Positions 17,659 to 26,236 of a stretch of 61,699 nucleotides of DNA are shown piece after piece. This stretch comes from an uncultured bacterium. Its GTDB lineage: Bacteria; Cyanobacteriota; Vampirovibrionia; Gastranaerophilales; Gastranaerophilaceae. The stretch covers positions 1-61,699 of the forward strand of contig CADBUZ010000013.1 in NCBI GenBank assembly GCA_902797985.1, given 5' to 3'. A program made the translations under genes and the position numbers. The notes under the pieces are model-generated. The model saw only the letters and a list, made by a program, of their open reading frames with translations, did no database searches and had not been told where the DNA came from. How positions within the stretch are numbered: position 1 is the first letter of the stretch; each line of letters opens with the position of its first letter.

Positions 17659-18972
17659 CTAATCAAGAACCCCAAACTTAGCATTTTCTTTTTTTGATTC
17701 GGTTGCTTGATAAGCAGTACCGATTTCATCATTTCTAAGTCCGAACAACCAAGGATTAGTAAGTGTTTTTGTTCCAAATATCAGCAACATAAAGTTCTTT
17801 GTAACAGTAATTGCTGAGAACATTGAAACAATTACACCAAGAGCCAATGTTAAAGCAAAACCTTTAACAATATCCGTACCAAAATAATACAGAATTGTAC
17901 AAGTAATAATTGTAGTCATATTTGAGTCAAAAATACTTGTAAAGGCTCTATCAAACCCTGCAGTTATTGCTGTGTAAAGGGTTCGTCCTGCTCTGAGTTC
18001 TTCTTTTGTTCTTTCAAAAATAAGAATATTAGCATCGACAGCCATCCCTACTGACAAAATAAAACCTGCAATACCGGCTAAAGTAAGAGTTACACCAATT
18101 GTTTTAAACAATGCAAAAAGAATAACTGCATAAATACACAAAGCAATATCAGCAATAATACCAGGGAATCTATAATACATAATCATAAATAACATTACCA
18201 ATCCTAAACCTATTATCCCTGCAGTTTGAGATTTTTGGATACTATCACTACCTAAAGTAGGTCCGACTGTATTTTCCTGAATAATCGTAGCAGGAACAGG
18301 TAAAGCACCTGCATTTAATAAATCAACCATCTCTTTTGCTTGTTTTGCAGTAAATCCGCCATTATCTCCGCCACCGGATATTTGAGCACGACCTTCTAAA
18401 ATAGGTTCTTGAATAACAGGAGCAGATTGCATTTCTCCATTAAAGAAAATTGCCATTTGTTGACCAACCATAGCTCTTGTTAAATCAGCAAATTTCTTTG
18501 TACCTGTTGCATTAAATTCTAATCCGACAACCCATTGTCCTGTTTGAGATGAATCAACTCTTGCCGCAGTCAAATCCTTACCAGTCAAACCTGTAGCAAC
18601 CCATTTTGGAGCATCCCCAGCTTTTGCGACATTCTTTTTAAATTCCAATTCAGCTGTTTCACCAATCATTTTTTTAGCTTGATCTAAATCTGAAACATTT
18701 GGAATTTCAACCAACAATCTATCTTGCCCGACTCTTTGAACGTGAGTTTCCGCAACACCAATTGCATTGACACGTTTTTTGATAGCAAATGTCAAACTAT
18801 CCATCATATCAGGTGTAATAGTTGAAATCGTTTCTGTTTTTTGAGCTTGCAATTCAAGTCGTGAACCCCCTACTAAATCCAAACCAAATTTTGTTGGTTT
18901 TGAGATCAGAACAGAAATTGACACTATGACAATTGCGACAATCGCCCAAAACATAATAATTCTGTTTTTCAT
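17659..18972 (-). CDS. secD: Protein translocase subunit SecD
   Basis: Large subunit of the SecDF complex in the inner membrane. Helix 1 (residues 7-24) is followed by FGLDLVGGSRLELQ, the beta-rich periplasmic region with RVNAIGVAETHVQRVGQDRLLVEIP, and the RND-like helices with GMAVDANILIFERTKEELRAGR near residue 320. 437 aa is much shorter than E. coli SecD (615) because the big head domain is reduced, as in many Gram-positive and cyanobacterial-type homologues. AAAAGGAG precedes the ATG. It lies 116 bases downstream of dapA; I see no hairpin in that gap. Confidence 0.96.
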   Translation of the reverse strand: MKNRIIMFWAIVAIVIVSISVLISKPTKFGLDLVGGSRLELQAQKTETISTITPDMMDSLTFAIKKRVNAIGVAETHVQRVGQDRLLVEIPNVSDLDQAKKMIGETAELEFKKNVAKAGDAPKWVATGLTGKDLTAARVDSSQTGQWVVGLEFNATGTKKFADLTRAMVGQQMAIFFNGEMQSAPVIQEPILEGRAQISGGGDNGGFTAKQAKEMVDLLNAGALPVPATIIQENTVGPTLGSDSIQKSQTAGIIGLGLVMLFMIMYYRFPGIIADIALCIYAVILFALFKTIGVTLTLAGIAGFILSVGMAVDANILIFERTKEELRAGRTLYTAITAGFDRAFTSIFDSNMTTIITCTILYYFGTDIVKGFALTLALGVIVSMFSAITVTKNFMLLIFGTKTLTNPWLFGLRNDEIGTAYQATESKKENAKFGVLD

Positions 18973-19088
18973 TTATTTCTCCTTTTATTAAATTCTTTTT
19001 TATTTCTATTCCATTTTAAATAAAATTTAAAAGTTTAAAATGGAAAATAATTTAATAGACAGTTGACTATACAAACAAACCTATTAAA

Positions 19089-19973
19089 CTATAATTTTAC
19101 TTGTGAAAGAACTTTAAACAATTCTTTCTTTTCATTCTCGTCCAAAGTAACAAGCGGACGACGAACAAATTCTTCAATAACACCTTTCTTCGCCAAGCAA
19201 GCTTTTACAGGGACAGGATTTGGCGCCATGAACAATTTTTTCATTATCGGATACAAACGATAATGCATATTCTTAGCAGTTGTAATATCACCTGTTTTAA
19301 AATTTCTAATCATTGATTTTAATTCTTTACCATATAAGTGAGATGCAACAGACACAACCCCGTGCGCACCTACAGATAACATTGGTAAAGTCAAACTATC
19401 ATCACCTGAATAAATTGCTACATCTTTTGGAAGATTAAGTTTAAATTCAGTAACAGTATCTATATCACCAAAACTTTGTTTTATAGCTACAATATTTGAA
19501 TATTTTTCAGTCAAATATTTAGCTGTTTCTACAGACATATTCACCCCGGTACGAGAAGGGATGTTGTAAAGAACAATCGGCAACTTAACAGCTTCCGCAA
19601 CAGCAGAAAAATGCTCTATCATTCCTTTTTGAGAAGGTTTATTATAATAAGGTACAACTGTCAATATACCGTCAGCGCCCTCTTTTTCTGCTTTTTTAGA
19701 CATCATAACAGCTGTATCTGTACAATTTGAACCTGTTCCCATAATAATAGGTTTACGATTTCTGGCAGCTCTTTTTGCACAGTTAAGAATTTCTAATTCC
19801 TCATCGTAAATGAGAGTAGGTGATTCACCTGTAGTACCTGTAACAACGATTGCATCAGAACCATTCTCTATCAAATAATTCGTTAATTCTTCAACCTTGT
19901 TATAATCTACTTTTCCGTCTTTATCAAACGGTGTAACCATAGCTGTCAAAACTTCGCCAAAATCATATCTCAT
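19089..19973 (-). CDS. dapA: 4-hydroxy-tetrahydrodipicolinate synthase
   Basis: Condenses pyruvate with aspartate semialdehyde, the first committed step to lysine and diaminopimelate for peptidoglycan. TIM-barrel features: TAMVTPFDKDGKVD at the start, GTTGESPTL near residue 45, the Tyr of VLYNIPSRTGVN near 135, and the Schiff-base Lys in VAIKQSFGD near 163 (the family more often has KEASGD; Lys is kept). GDDSLTLPMLSVGAHGVVSV follows. 294 aa is standard. AAGGGGAG lies before the ATG. The leader abuts the inverted-repeat element at 20019. It shares its substrate with hom at the left end of the window. Confidence 0.96.
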   Translation of the reverse strand: MRYDFGEVLTAMVTPFDKDGKVDYNKVEELTNYLIENGSDAIVVTGTTGESPTLIYDEELEILNCAKRAARNRKPIIMGTGSNCTDTAVMMSKKAEKEGADGILTVVPYYNKPSQKGMIEHFSAVAEAVKLPIVLYNIPSRTGVNMSVETAKYLTEKYSNIVAIKQSFGDIDTVTEFKLNLPKDVAIYSGDDSLTLPMLSVGAHGVVSVASHLYGKELKSMIRNFKTGDITTAKNMHYRLYPIMKKLFMAPNPVPVKACLAKKGVIEEFVRRPLVTLDENEKKELFKVLSQVKL

Positions 19974-20018
19974 AAGAACTCCCCTTTTTCCTCAATTGTA
20001 ATACAAAGAAGTAGAAAT

Positions 20019-20199
20019 GTAAATTAAAGTTTATCGAGCTAAACAGATACTAGGACGCTAGGTCGCTAGGTCGTGAGGTTCAATTTTACAGCCTTTGGCT
20101 GTATATTATTATAAATTAGTCGGCTTTGCCGACTAAATGAACCTAAAGTCTTAACGACTTAACGTGACGAACTTCGTTTATCGCTAAACTATAATTTAC
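20019..20199 (+). repeat. MITE-like element, copy A
   Basis: A 181-bp non-coding element with imperfect terminal inverted repeats: the left end GTAAATTAAAGTTTATCGA matches the reverse complement of the right end (GTAAATTATAGTTTAGCGA) in 17 of 19 positions. Inside are three tandem 8-mers CTAGG(A/T)CG (20050-20073) and a perfect 9-bp hairpin TTAGTCGGC-TTT-GCCGACTAA (20116-20136). The same element occurs in reverse orientation at 23441-23625; their end segments are nearly identical. I find no ORF and no clear target-site duplication. With the promoter described at 20216, it accounts for the gene-free stretch 19974-20345. Confidence 0.85.
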
Positions 20200-20215
20200 C
20201 GGAATTAAATGAAAT

Positions 20216-20277
20216 GTAACGAATTGTTACTAAATTTTTACCCAATGAAATCAAGGGTTGCAGGATGTTTTTATATA
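20216..20277 (+). promoter_or_regulatory. Candidate operator and promoter of the 20346 gene
   Basis: GTAAC-GAATT-GTTAC (20216-20230) is a perfect 5-bp inverted pair. TATATA (20272-20277) follows 41 bases later as a -10 box. The spacing agrees within 2 bases with the shared promoter class at 29289, 41478 and 44794, though the CAATT element is not conserved. The start of transcription would be near 20284, giving a leader of about 60 bases. Confidence 0.4.
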
Positions 20278-20289
20278 TATGGAGTATAG

Positions 20290-20312
20290 CACTCATGCGC
20301 CCGCCGTGAGTG
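20290..20312 (+). promoter_or_regulatory. Leader hairpin before the 20346 gene
   Basis: CACTCA (20290-20295) and TGAGTG (20307-20312) pair around an unusually GC-rich 11-base loop (TGCGCCCGCCG), flanked further out by TATATGG and CCATATA. GC-rich sequence is rare in this AT-rich window, so a role in mRNA stability or translation is possible. Confidence 0.4.
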
Positions 20313-20345
20313 ACCATATACGAACCGTACAAGAGAGAGAACACA

Positions 20346-21728
20346 ATGGTATCAGTAGCATTACAAAAAGCTCAAGCTCATTTACAAACTTGGACAAAAG
20401 GTGCTGAAACACAAAAAGCAACCACAGCCAAGACTAACATCAATAGTGTCTTTGATGCGGCTCAAAAAGCAATCAATGATGCTCGTAAAAATGGCGAATC
20501 TGCTTCTATTGCAGATCAAAATAGTGCTGCTGCAACAATAAAAGAGGCTCAAGCAAACGCTGAAGCACTTGGTTCAGAAAACTCTCAAAAGGTTACTCAA
20601 ATATTACAAGACTTAAATGCTGTTTCACAATTTGAACAACAAATACAACAAAAACAACAAGAAAAACAGCAAAAAATAGACGAAATAAAAAGTCTTGGCG
20701 GAGAAATTGAAGCTCAAGATGTTACTGAAACAGAAGAAGCAGAAACTTCTCCTGCCGAAGATGGAGCATCCAATACTGAACAAACCACAACAAAAGATGA
20801 TAAATCTAATACAAAGGCTGAATCAAAAACAACAAAAAAATCTACTCACATAAAGAAATCAACGAAAAAACCATCGGCAGAAAATCAAGCAAAAATAGAA
20901 CAATTAAAACAAGAAGTCGGAACTATTGATGGTGAGATAAAAAATATTCAAACCCAAAAAGAAACCCCTCAAAAAGAAATATCTCAACTAACAGAAGAAT
21001 TTACTGCCAATGTTACAACAATAAAAGATGAACAGTCGAAAGCAACCAGTGCAAAGGCAGATGCTGAACAAAAGTTACCAACATATCAAAAAGAAGCGCA
21101 AACAGAGGTAAAAAAACAAACAACAGCTTTACATAAGGAAATAAAAAATGAATCTAAAGCTGCAAAAACAAACACAAAAGATGCAGCTAAAGCAGTTACA
21201 TTAAAAACTAAACTTGAAGCAGAAGAAGCCGCTGCGCAAGCAGCCAAAAGCTCGCCAATAGGTGGAATAGTCAGTGCCGCAGATACTGATTCAGCTGCCA
21301 GAAAACAAGCAATTATTGATTTAGGCAACATGGACACTGATTTGAATATGACATCAGGTGCCGCAAAAGACAATACCGCCAACGTAAATACTGGTAATAC
21401 AAATAGTCAACAAATCAATCAGGCAATGACAAAACTAACGTCACAAGATTTCCCTGGATTTACAAATTCATTAAATGAAATATACACAACAGCAATGCAA
21501 AGCTTCAATACACAATTAAGCATCCAGCTACCTAACCAAGACAAAAACTCGGCAAAAGCAGAAAAGAGTGATAATGGAAACAAAGCTTTAGCATCTGCAG
21601 GCGGGAATATATTACAAGGATTTGCAGGTAAAATTGCAGGTGGCGGAACCGGTAGCGAAATAGGTGACATGGCAGTTGGTATGGCAGTTGATGTTGCAAA
21701 AAATCTTATAACGGGATTCTTTGGTTAA
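20346..21728 (+). CDS. Coiled-coil lineage-specific protein with hydrophobic Gly-rich C-terminus (460 aa)
   Basis: Not a recognised family. I start it at ATG 20346, preceded by AAGAGAGAG, rather than at the in-frame GTG at 20310, which has no ribosome site. The protein is Gln/Lys/Ala/Thr-rich with long predicted coiled coils (about residues 70-120, 175-290) split by a disordered, acidic-then-basic linker (120-175). The last 45 residues are different: GGNILQGFAGKIAGGGTGSEIGDMAVGMAVDV, glycine-rich and hydrophobic. There is no Sec signal. Coiled coil plus a hydrophobic Gly-rich tail is seen in secreted pore/translocator and bacteriocin-like proteins, but no homology is visible. It lies between the two inverted repeat elements. 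Confidence 0.75.
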   Translation: MVSVALQKAQAHLQTWTKGAETQKATTAKTNINSVFDAAQKAINDARKNGESASIADQNSAAATIKEAQANAEALGSENSQKVTQILQDLNAVSQFEQQIQQKQQEKQQKIDEIKSLGGEIEAQDVTETEEAETSPAEDGASNTEQTTTKDDKSNTKAESKTTKKSTHIKKSTKKPSAENQAKIEQLKQEVGTIDGEIKNIQTQKETPQKEISQLTEEFTANVTTIKDEQSKATSAKADAEQKLPTYQKEAQTEVKKQTTALHKEIKNESKAAKTNTKDAAKAVTLKTKLEAEEAAAQAAKSSPIGGIVSAADTDSAARKQAIIDLGNMDTDLNMTSGAAKDNTANVNTGNTNSQQINQAMTKLTSQDFPGFTNSLNEIYTTAMQSFNTQLSIQLPNQDKNSAKAEKSDNGNKALASAGGNILQGFAGKIAGGGTGSEIGDMAVGMAVDVAKNLITGFFG

Positions 21729-21732
21729 ATCC

Positions 21733-22476
21733 TTATAAATAAAACACAAAATTAATAATAAAGTCTGCGATTAACATATAAACCGTGGACTTTATTGCTG
21801 CTTGAGTTGTAGAAATACCAACCTCTTTTGCTGTTTCATAACCCTGTGTTGCACATACATCTGCTATCAATATTCCAAACACAAACGCTTTTAAAATACT
21901 TATATAAAAATCCTTCAAAGCTAACCATGCCCAAACTGAATGTATATATCTGTGAGGGTGAAGTTCAATTGTCATATACGCAACAAACATCCCTCCTAAT
22001 ATACCTATCAATTCAGCGATAATTGTTACCATAGGAACGGTAATCGCGGCAGATAATATTCTCGGTGCAAAATAATATCCAACAGGATCAACCTTCAGCG
22101 TTTTTATTGCATCCACCTGTTCTGTTACCTTCATATTAGCAATCTCAGCGGAAATTGCAGTTCCGGCTCTTGCACCAATAGACAGAGCAACAAATGCAGG
22201 AGCAATCTCCCTTATTATGACAATTGCAAGCGTTCCACCAATATAACTATCCGCACCGCTCATCAAGAACTGCTTAGACACCTGTATTGTAATAACAGCC
22301 GCAGCGACAAATGAAATCGATAGCGAAATCATTAATGAATCATAACTGATTGCAGCAGCTTGCCTAATTGCATGAACAAACCGCATCTGTCCGGAAAATA
22401 TATACTTTATCGAAGCATATAGATTCTGAACACATAACCCTAAAAAAACTATTCTTTCTTTTATAAAATTAATCAT
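21733..22476 (-). CDS. mlaE: MlaE-family ABC transporter permease
   Basis: Inner-membrane permease of the MlaE/Ttg2B type that moves phospholipids between inner and outer membranes, so its presence argues for a diderm envelope. Diagnostic pieces: SYDSLMISLSISFVAAAVITIQ near residue 35, then REIAPAFVALSIGARAGTAISAEIANMKVTEQVDAI, and five or so helices. 247 aa is normal. I start at the ATG at 22476, overlapping the ilvE stop by 8 bases (ATGATTAA), rather than the longer reading to 22509. The partner genes mlaF (ATPase) and mlaD are not in the window, so they must be encoded elsewhere. Confidence 0.92.
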   Translation of the reverse strand: MINFIKERIVFLGLCVQNLYASIKYIFSGQMRFVHAIRQAAAISYDSLMISLSISFVAAAVITIQVSKQFLMSGADSYIGGTLAIVIIREIAPAFVALSIGARAGTAISAEIANMKVTEQVDAIKTLKVDPVGYYFAPRILSAAITVPMVTIIAELIGILGGMFVAYMTIELHPHRYIHSVWAWLALKDFYISILKAFVFGILIADVCATQGYETAKEVGISTTQAAIKSTVYMLIADFIINFVFYL

Positions 22477-23386
22477 ATACAGGTGTACACCAATTTTTAT
22501 ATTTAGCAACCTTACCTTTTACTACATCAAAATATAATTTTTGAAGTTGCGCTGTAACAGGTCCCAATTTCCCATCATTTCCTATAGGTCGTTTATCAAC
22601 ACTTGCAATAGGAGTAATTTGAGCACCCGTTCCGCAAACAAACATTTCATCCATTATATATAGTTCTGTTCTGTCGACAGCTCTTTCTACAACTTCAATA
22701 CCTAAATCTCTTGCTAATTGAATTACAGTATTTCTTGTAACCCCAACAAGAATATCATCTGTTGTATTTGTAGTTATCAATTTACCATTTTGAACAAACA
22801 TAAGATTCATTGCAGAACCTTCTGTAACCTGTCCGTCTTCTGATAATACAATAGCATCATCAAATCCAAAGTTATGAGCATCAGTTTTAATCAATGCGGC
22901 ATTTGCATACGCACCTGTAACCTTTGCTCTTGGAGGGATAGCATTGTCAGCAGTTCTTCTCCAGTTTGAAACACAAACATTTAATCCTGCTGTTGCATCA
23001 TAATATGCACCAAACGGAGTTGTGAATAAACAATATGAATCTTCATTGTCATATAATCCAGGGCCAACCTTTATTGCTGATTTATACAAAGTTGGTCTTA
23101 TATAAACATCTTGCTTATAACCATTTCTCTTCAATAACTCAATTGTTTGGTTCATATATTCTTCAATTGTATATGGACTATTCATGAACATTATTTTGCC
23201 GCTTCTTAGCATTCTTTCATAATGTTCTTTCATTCTAAATATATATAATTGCTTATCTTCTTCATTGTAATATGCTCTTATTCCTTCAAAAACACCTGTT
23301 CCATACAAAAATGCGTGTGTTCTAACAGGAATCATAGCTTTGTCAGCTTCAACATAATTACCATTTAAAAATACATATTCTTTCAT
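22469..23386 (-). CDS. ilvE: Branched-chain amino-acid aminotransferase
   Basis: Class IV PLP transaminase making Val, Leu and Ile from their 2-oxo acids. HAFLYGTGVFEGIRAY (residues about 22-37) binds the phosphate side; the PLP lysine is in the KVTGAYANAALIKTDAH segment near residue 155; SEDGQVTEGSAMNLMFV and TRNTVIQLARDLGIEVVER complete the fold. 305 aa is normal. The true start is ATG 23386, with GGGGGAG 7 bases upstream, not the longer 23419 reading. It is translationally coupled to mlaE, an unexpected pairing. The upstream side abuts the second inverted-repeat element. ilvD is elsewhere in this window (55041). Confidence 0.95.
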   Translation of the reverse strand: MKEYVFLNGNYVEADKAMIPVRTHAFLYGTGVFEGIRAYYNEEDKQLYIFRMKEHYERMLRSGKIMFMNSPYTIEEYMNQTIELLKRNGYKQDVYIRPTLYKSAIKVGPGLYDNEDSYCLFTTPFGAYYDATAGLNVCVSNWRRTADNAIPPRAKVTGAYANAALIKTDAHNFGFDDAIVLSEDGQVTEGSAMNLMFVQNGKLITTNTTDDILVGVTRNTVIQLARDLGIEVVERAVDRTELYIMDEMFVCGTGAQITPIASVDKRPIGNDGKLGPVTAQLQKLYFDVVKGKVAKYKNWCTPVYD

Positions 23387-23440
23387 ATAAAACTCCCCCT
23401 TGAAAATATTGTACATCATATATTTTTATCATGCAAGATG

Positions 23441-23625
23441 GTAAATTATAGTTTAGCGATGAACGAAGGTCATCGCTAAACGGCACTAAGGCACTAGGGC
23501 ACTAGGACGTTAGGAAAATATTTATAAATGTTTAGATTTCGTCGGGCGAAGCCCGACTAAATGAACTTAGTGCCCTAGCGACCTAACGTCCTAGTATCTG
23601 TTTAGCTCGATAAACTTTAATTTGC
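23441..23625 (-). repeat. MITE-like element, copy B (inverted relative to copy A)
   Basis: A 185-bp element whose last about 50 bases are the reverse complement of the first about 50 of copy A with one or two differences; its first 29 bases match the other end of copy A. The middle has diverged but keeps the same architecture: tandem 8-mers (GGCACTAA, GGCACTAG twice, 23482-23505) and a perfect hairpin GTCGGGC-GAA-GCCCGAC (23541-23557). Paired changes in the stem with structure preserved suggest selection for folding. It fills most of the gap between ilvE and glyQ. Confidence 0.85.
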
Positions 23626-23683
23626 AATTCTCCTGTTTTTAAGATACAATAAGTGTATATTGTACAACATTGGGGATATGTAA

Positions 23684-24580
23684 ATGGAACTTAATTTTCA
23701 AGATTTAATATTAAATTTATCAAGATTTTGGTCAGACTATGGTTGTGTAATACAACAGCCTTACGACACAGAAAAGGGTGCATCAACAATGAACCCTGCC
23801 ACATTTTTACGAGCATTAGGACCTGAACCATGGTCTACTGCAATGGTAGAGCCTTGCAGACGCCCCACCGATGCAAGATACGGCGAAAACCCTAACAGAC
23901 TCGGACACTATTTTCAATATCAAGTTTTGCTTAAACCATCTCCTGATAATGCACAAGAACTTTATCTAAGCAGTCTTGAAGCAATGGGAATTGATTTATC
24001 AAAACACGATGTCAGATTTGTTGAAGACAACTGGGAATCTCCAACGCTTGGCGCAGCAGGAGTAGGCTGGGAAGTCTGGCTTGACGGAATGGAAATAACT
24101 CAATTTACTTATTTTCAACAAGTTGGTGGAATTGAAGTTAAACCTGTTGCTTTAGAAATTACATACGGTCTTGAAAGAATCGCTATGTATCTTCAAAACA
24201 AAGAATCTGTATTTGATATTAACTGGAACAATAATTTAAAATACGGTGAAATCTATCTTCAAAATGAAATAGAACAATCAAAATACAACTTTGAATATTC
24301 AGATGGGAACACCTTATTCACTTTGTTTGACTTATATCAAAAAGAAGTTGACAATTGCGTTAACGCAAAACTCGTTCTACCCGCATATGACTACGTTTTA
24401 AAATGTTCTCATACTTTTAACTTGCTTGATGCAAGAGGAGTTATCAGCAAAGATGAACGTATTAACTTTATCAATAGAGTCAGAACAATGGCTGCTTCTG
24501 TAGCAAGCTTATACGTTGAACAACGTAAAGAGCTGGGATTCCCACTCTGCAAAGATAATAAAGAATTAGTAGAAGTATAA
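23684..24580 (+). CDS. glyQ: Glycyl-tRNA synthetase alpha subunit
   Basis: Catalytic subunit of the bacterial alpha2-beta2 GlyRS, which charges tRNA-Gly. Recognisable throughout: [39 protein letters not shown] at the N-terminus, [25 protein letters not shown], and [35 protein letters not shown]. 298 aa matches E. coli GlyQ (303). The ATG follows TGGGGATATGTAA, a modest ribosome site. The obligatory partner glyS normally sits directly downstream. Here an amino-acid permease follows 80 bases later, so glyS must lie outside this window. Confidence 0.97.
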   Translation: MELNFQDLILNLSRFWSDYGCVIQQPYDTEKGASTMNPATFLRALGPEPWSTAMVEPCRRPTDARYGENPNRLGHYFQYQVLLKPSPDNAQELYLSSLEAMGIDLSKHDVRFVEDNWESPTLGAAGVGWEVWLDGMEITQFTYFQQVGGIEVKPVALEITYGLERIAMYLQNKESVFDINWNNNLKYGEIYLQNEIEQSKYNFEYSDGNTLFTLFDLYQKEVDNCVNAKLVLPAYDYVLKCSHTFNLLDARGVISKDERINFINRVRTMAASVASLYVEQRKELGFPLCKDNKELVEV

Positions 24581-24661
24581 GGATGACTTAATTTTGAAAT
24601 AAAGCTATTTATTTTATAGCATTCTCTTTTGAGTTTTCCATTTATAAAAAGGACGACTAAA

Positions 24662-26236
24662 TTGAAAAAACATATACTTGGAGATTTTTTCACAAAAATC
24701 TTAACTCGAAAAAATCCCGAACAAATGATGGAAACAGCATCAAAAGCGGGATTAGAAAAAACCTTAACAGCCATTGATTTAATCATACTTGGAGTAGGTG
24801 CTATTATTGGCTCAGGCATTTTTGCTGTAGTAGGTATTGCGGCCGCAGGTCAAGCAGGCACTCCGGGAGCAGGTCCGGCTCTTGTCATTTCTATGATTAT
24901 AGCAACAATTGCAAGTATATTCTCAGCTATGTGCTATAGTGAATTTTCAACAATGATTCCTGTTGCAGGCGGGGCTTATACATATACGTTTGTAACACTT
25001 GGCGAATTTTGCGCATGGATTGTAGGATGGTTACTCACGCTGGAATATCTTTTTGGATACATAGGGGTTGCTTGCTCTTGGTCTAAATATGTAATGAATT
25101 TTCTACAAAGATTTTCATTATATCTTCCCGCTTGGTTAACAAATCCGCCTGAATGGTTAATTGACAATTATGGTTCTGTAAAACATTCAATAGAAAGCGC
25201 TGGTGGAGATTTATCAACAATTCCTCATTTTTTAGGAATACCTCTTTGTATTAATATTCCGGCAATGCTTATTATCCTTATTACAACAGCAATGCTTATA
25301 AAAGGGACAAAAGATTCTACAAAAATGGCCGCTATTATGGTTTTTGTAAAACTATCGGTTATTGCTTTATTTGTAATTTTTGGGGCATTTTGTGTAAGAC
25401 CTGAAAACTGGACCCCATTTGCACCTAACGGAATGAGCGGTATTTTTATGGGTGCTTTTACTATTTTCTTTGCCTATGTTGGCTTTGATGCTCTTGCGAC
25501 AACTGCCGAAGAATGTAAAAACCCACAAAAAGACTTGCCTATCGGGATTATTGGTTCATTAATCATAACAACATTAGTATATATTTCTGTTGCACTCGTT
25601 CTTACAGGAATATACAACACAAGCGGACACGTTGAACAAGGTTTTCTCAACGCACCTTTAGCTTTTGTTATGAATTTGCATAATATTAAAATCGTACCTG
25701 AATTGATCTCTATAGGTGCAATAGCAGGATTAACATCTGTACTAATGGTATTGCATCTTGCTACAACAAGAGTTTTATACGCTATGAGTCGTGATAATTT
25801 TCTGCCTGCAAGTTTTCAAAAACTTCATCCGAAGTTTAAAACTCCGCACCTACTAACTGTTCTGGTAGGATTTTTATGTATCATTGGGACACTGACTTTT
25901 AACGTTAGTGATGCTGCTAATTTATGCGTATACGGCACATTCGCCTCATTTATTGTTATTTGTATAGCTGTTCTGATTTTAAGAAAAATCGATCCTGACA
26001 GACCAAGACCATTTAAAGTTCCTTTCTCACCTTTATTCCCTTCTTTAGGAATACTTTGCTGTGGTGGATTAATGCTATATTCTTTCAAAAACTTAAAAGA
26101 ATCTTCTACTTTATTTGGAATTTGGATTGTTCTTGGTATAATTATTTATACATTATACGGTTACACTAAAAACCGTAAAGCCGAAAAAAATAGTATAGAA
26201 GTAAAAGAAGATGATAAAGAACTTGTTGCAAAATAG
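24662..26236 (+). CDS. APC-superfamily amino-acid permease (1 of 2)
   Basis: Inner-membrane amino-acid transporter with 12-14 helices, in the cationic/branched amino-acid (YfnA/CAT-like) branch. Helix 1 carries the substrate-binding GAIIGSGIFAVVGIAA motif (about residue 46) and helix 6 FFAYVGFDALATTAEECKNPQKDLPIGI. I start at TTG 24662 (AAAAAGGA 8 bases upstream) in preference to the TTG at 24629, which lacks a ribosome site. Residues 1-30 carry NPEQMMETASKAGLEKTLT, matched in its neighbour (KPDELIEAGSNSGLKKTLN). The two genes overlap by 26 bases and are tandem paralogues. Confidence 0.9.
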   Translation: MKKHILGDFFTKILTRKNPEQMMETASKAGLEKTLTAIDLIILGVGAIIGSGIFAVVGIAAAGQAGTPGAGPALVISMIIATIASIFSAMCYSEFSTMIPVAGGAYTYTFVTLGEFCAWIVGWLLTLEYLFGYIGVACSWSKYVMNFLQRFSLYLPAWLTNPPEWLIDNYGSVKHSIESAGGDLSTIPHFLGIPLCINIPAMLIILITTAMLIKGTKDSTKMAAIMVFVKLSVIALFVIFGAFCVRPENWTPFAPNGMSGIFMGAFTIFFAYVGFDALATTAEECKNPQKDLPIGIIGSLIITTLVYISVALVLTGIYNTSGHVEQGFLNAPLAFVMNLHNIKIVPELISIGAIAGLTSVLMVLHLATTRVLYAMSRDNFLPASFQKLHPKFKTPHLLTVLVGFLCIIGTLTFNVSDAANLCVYGTFASFIVICIAVLILRKIDPDRPRPFKVPFSPLFPSLGILCCGGLMLYSFKNLKESSTLFGIWIVLGIIIYTLYGYTKNRKAEKNSIEVKEDDKELVAK

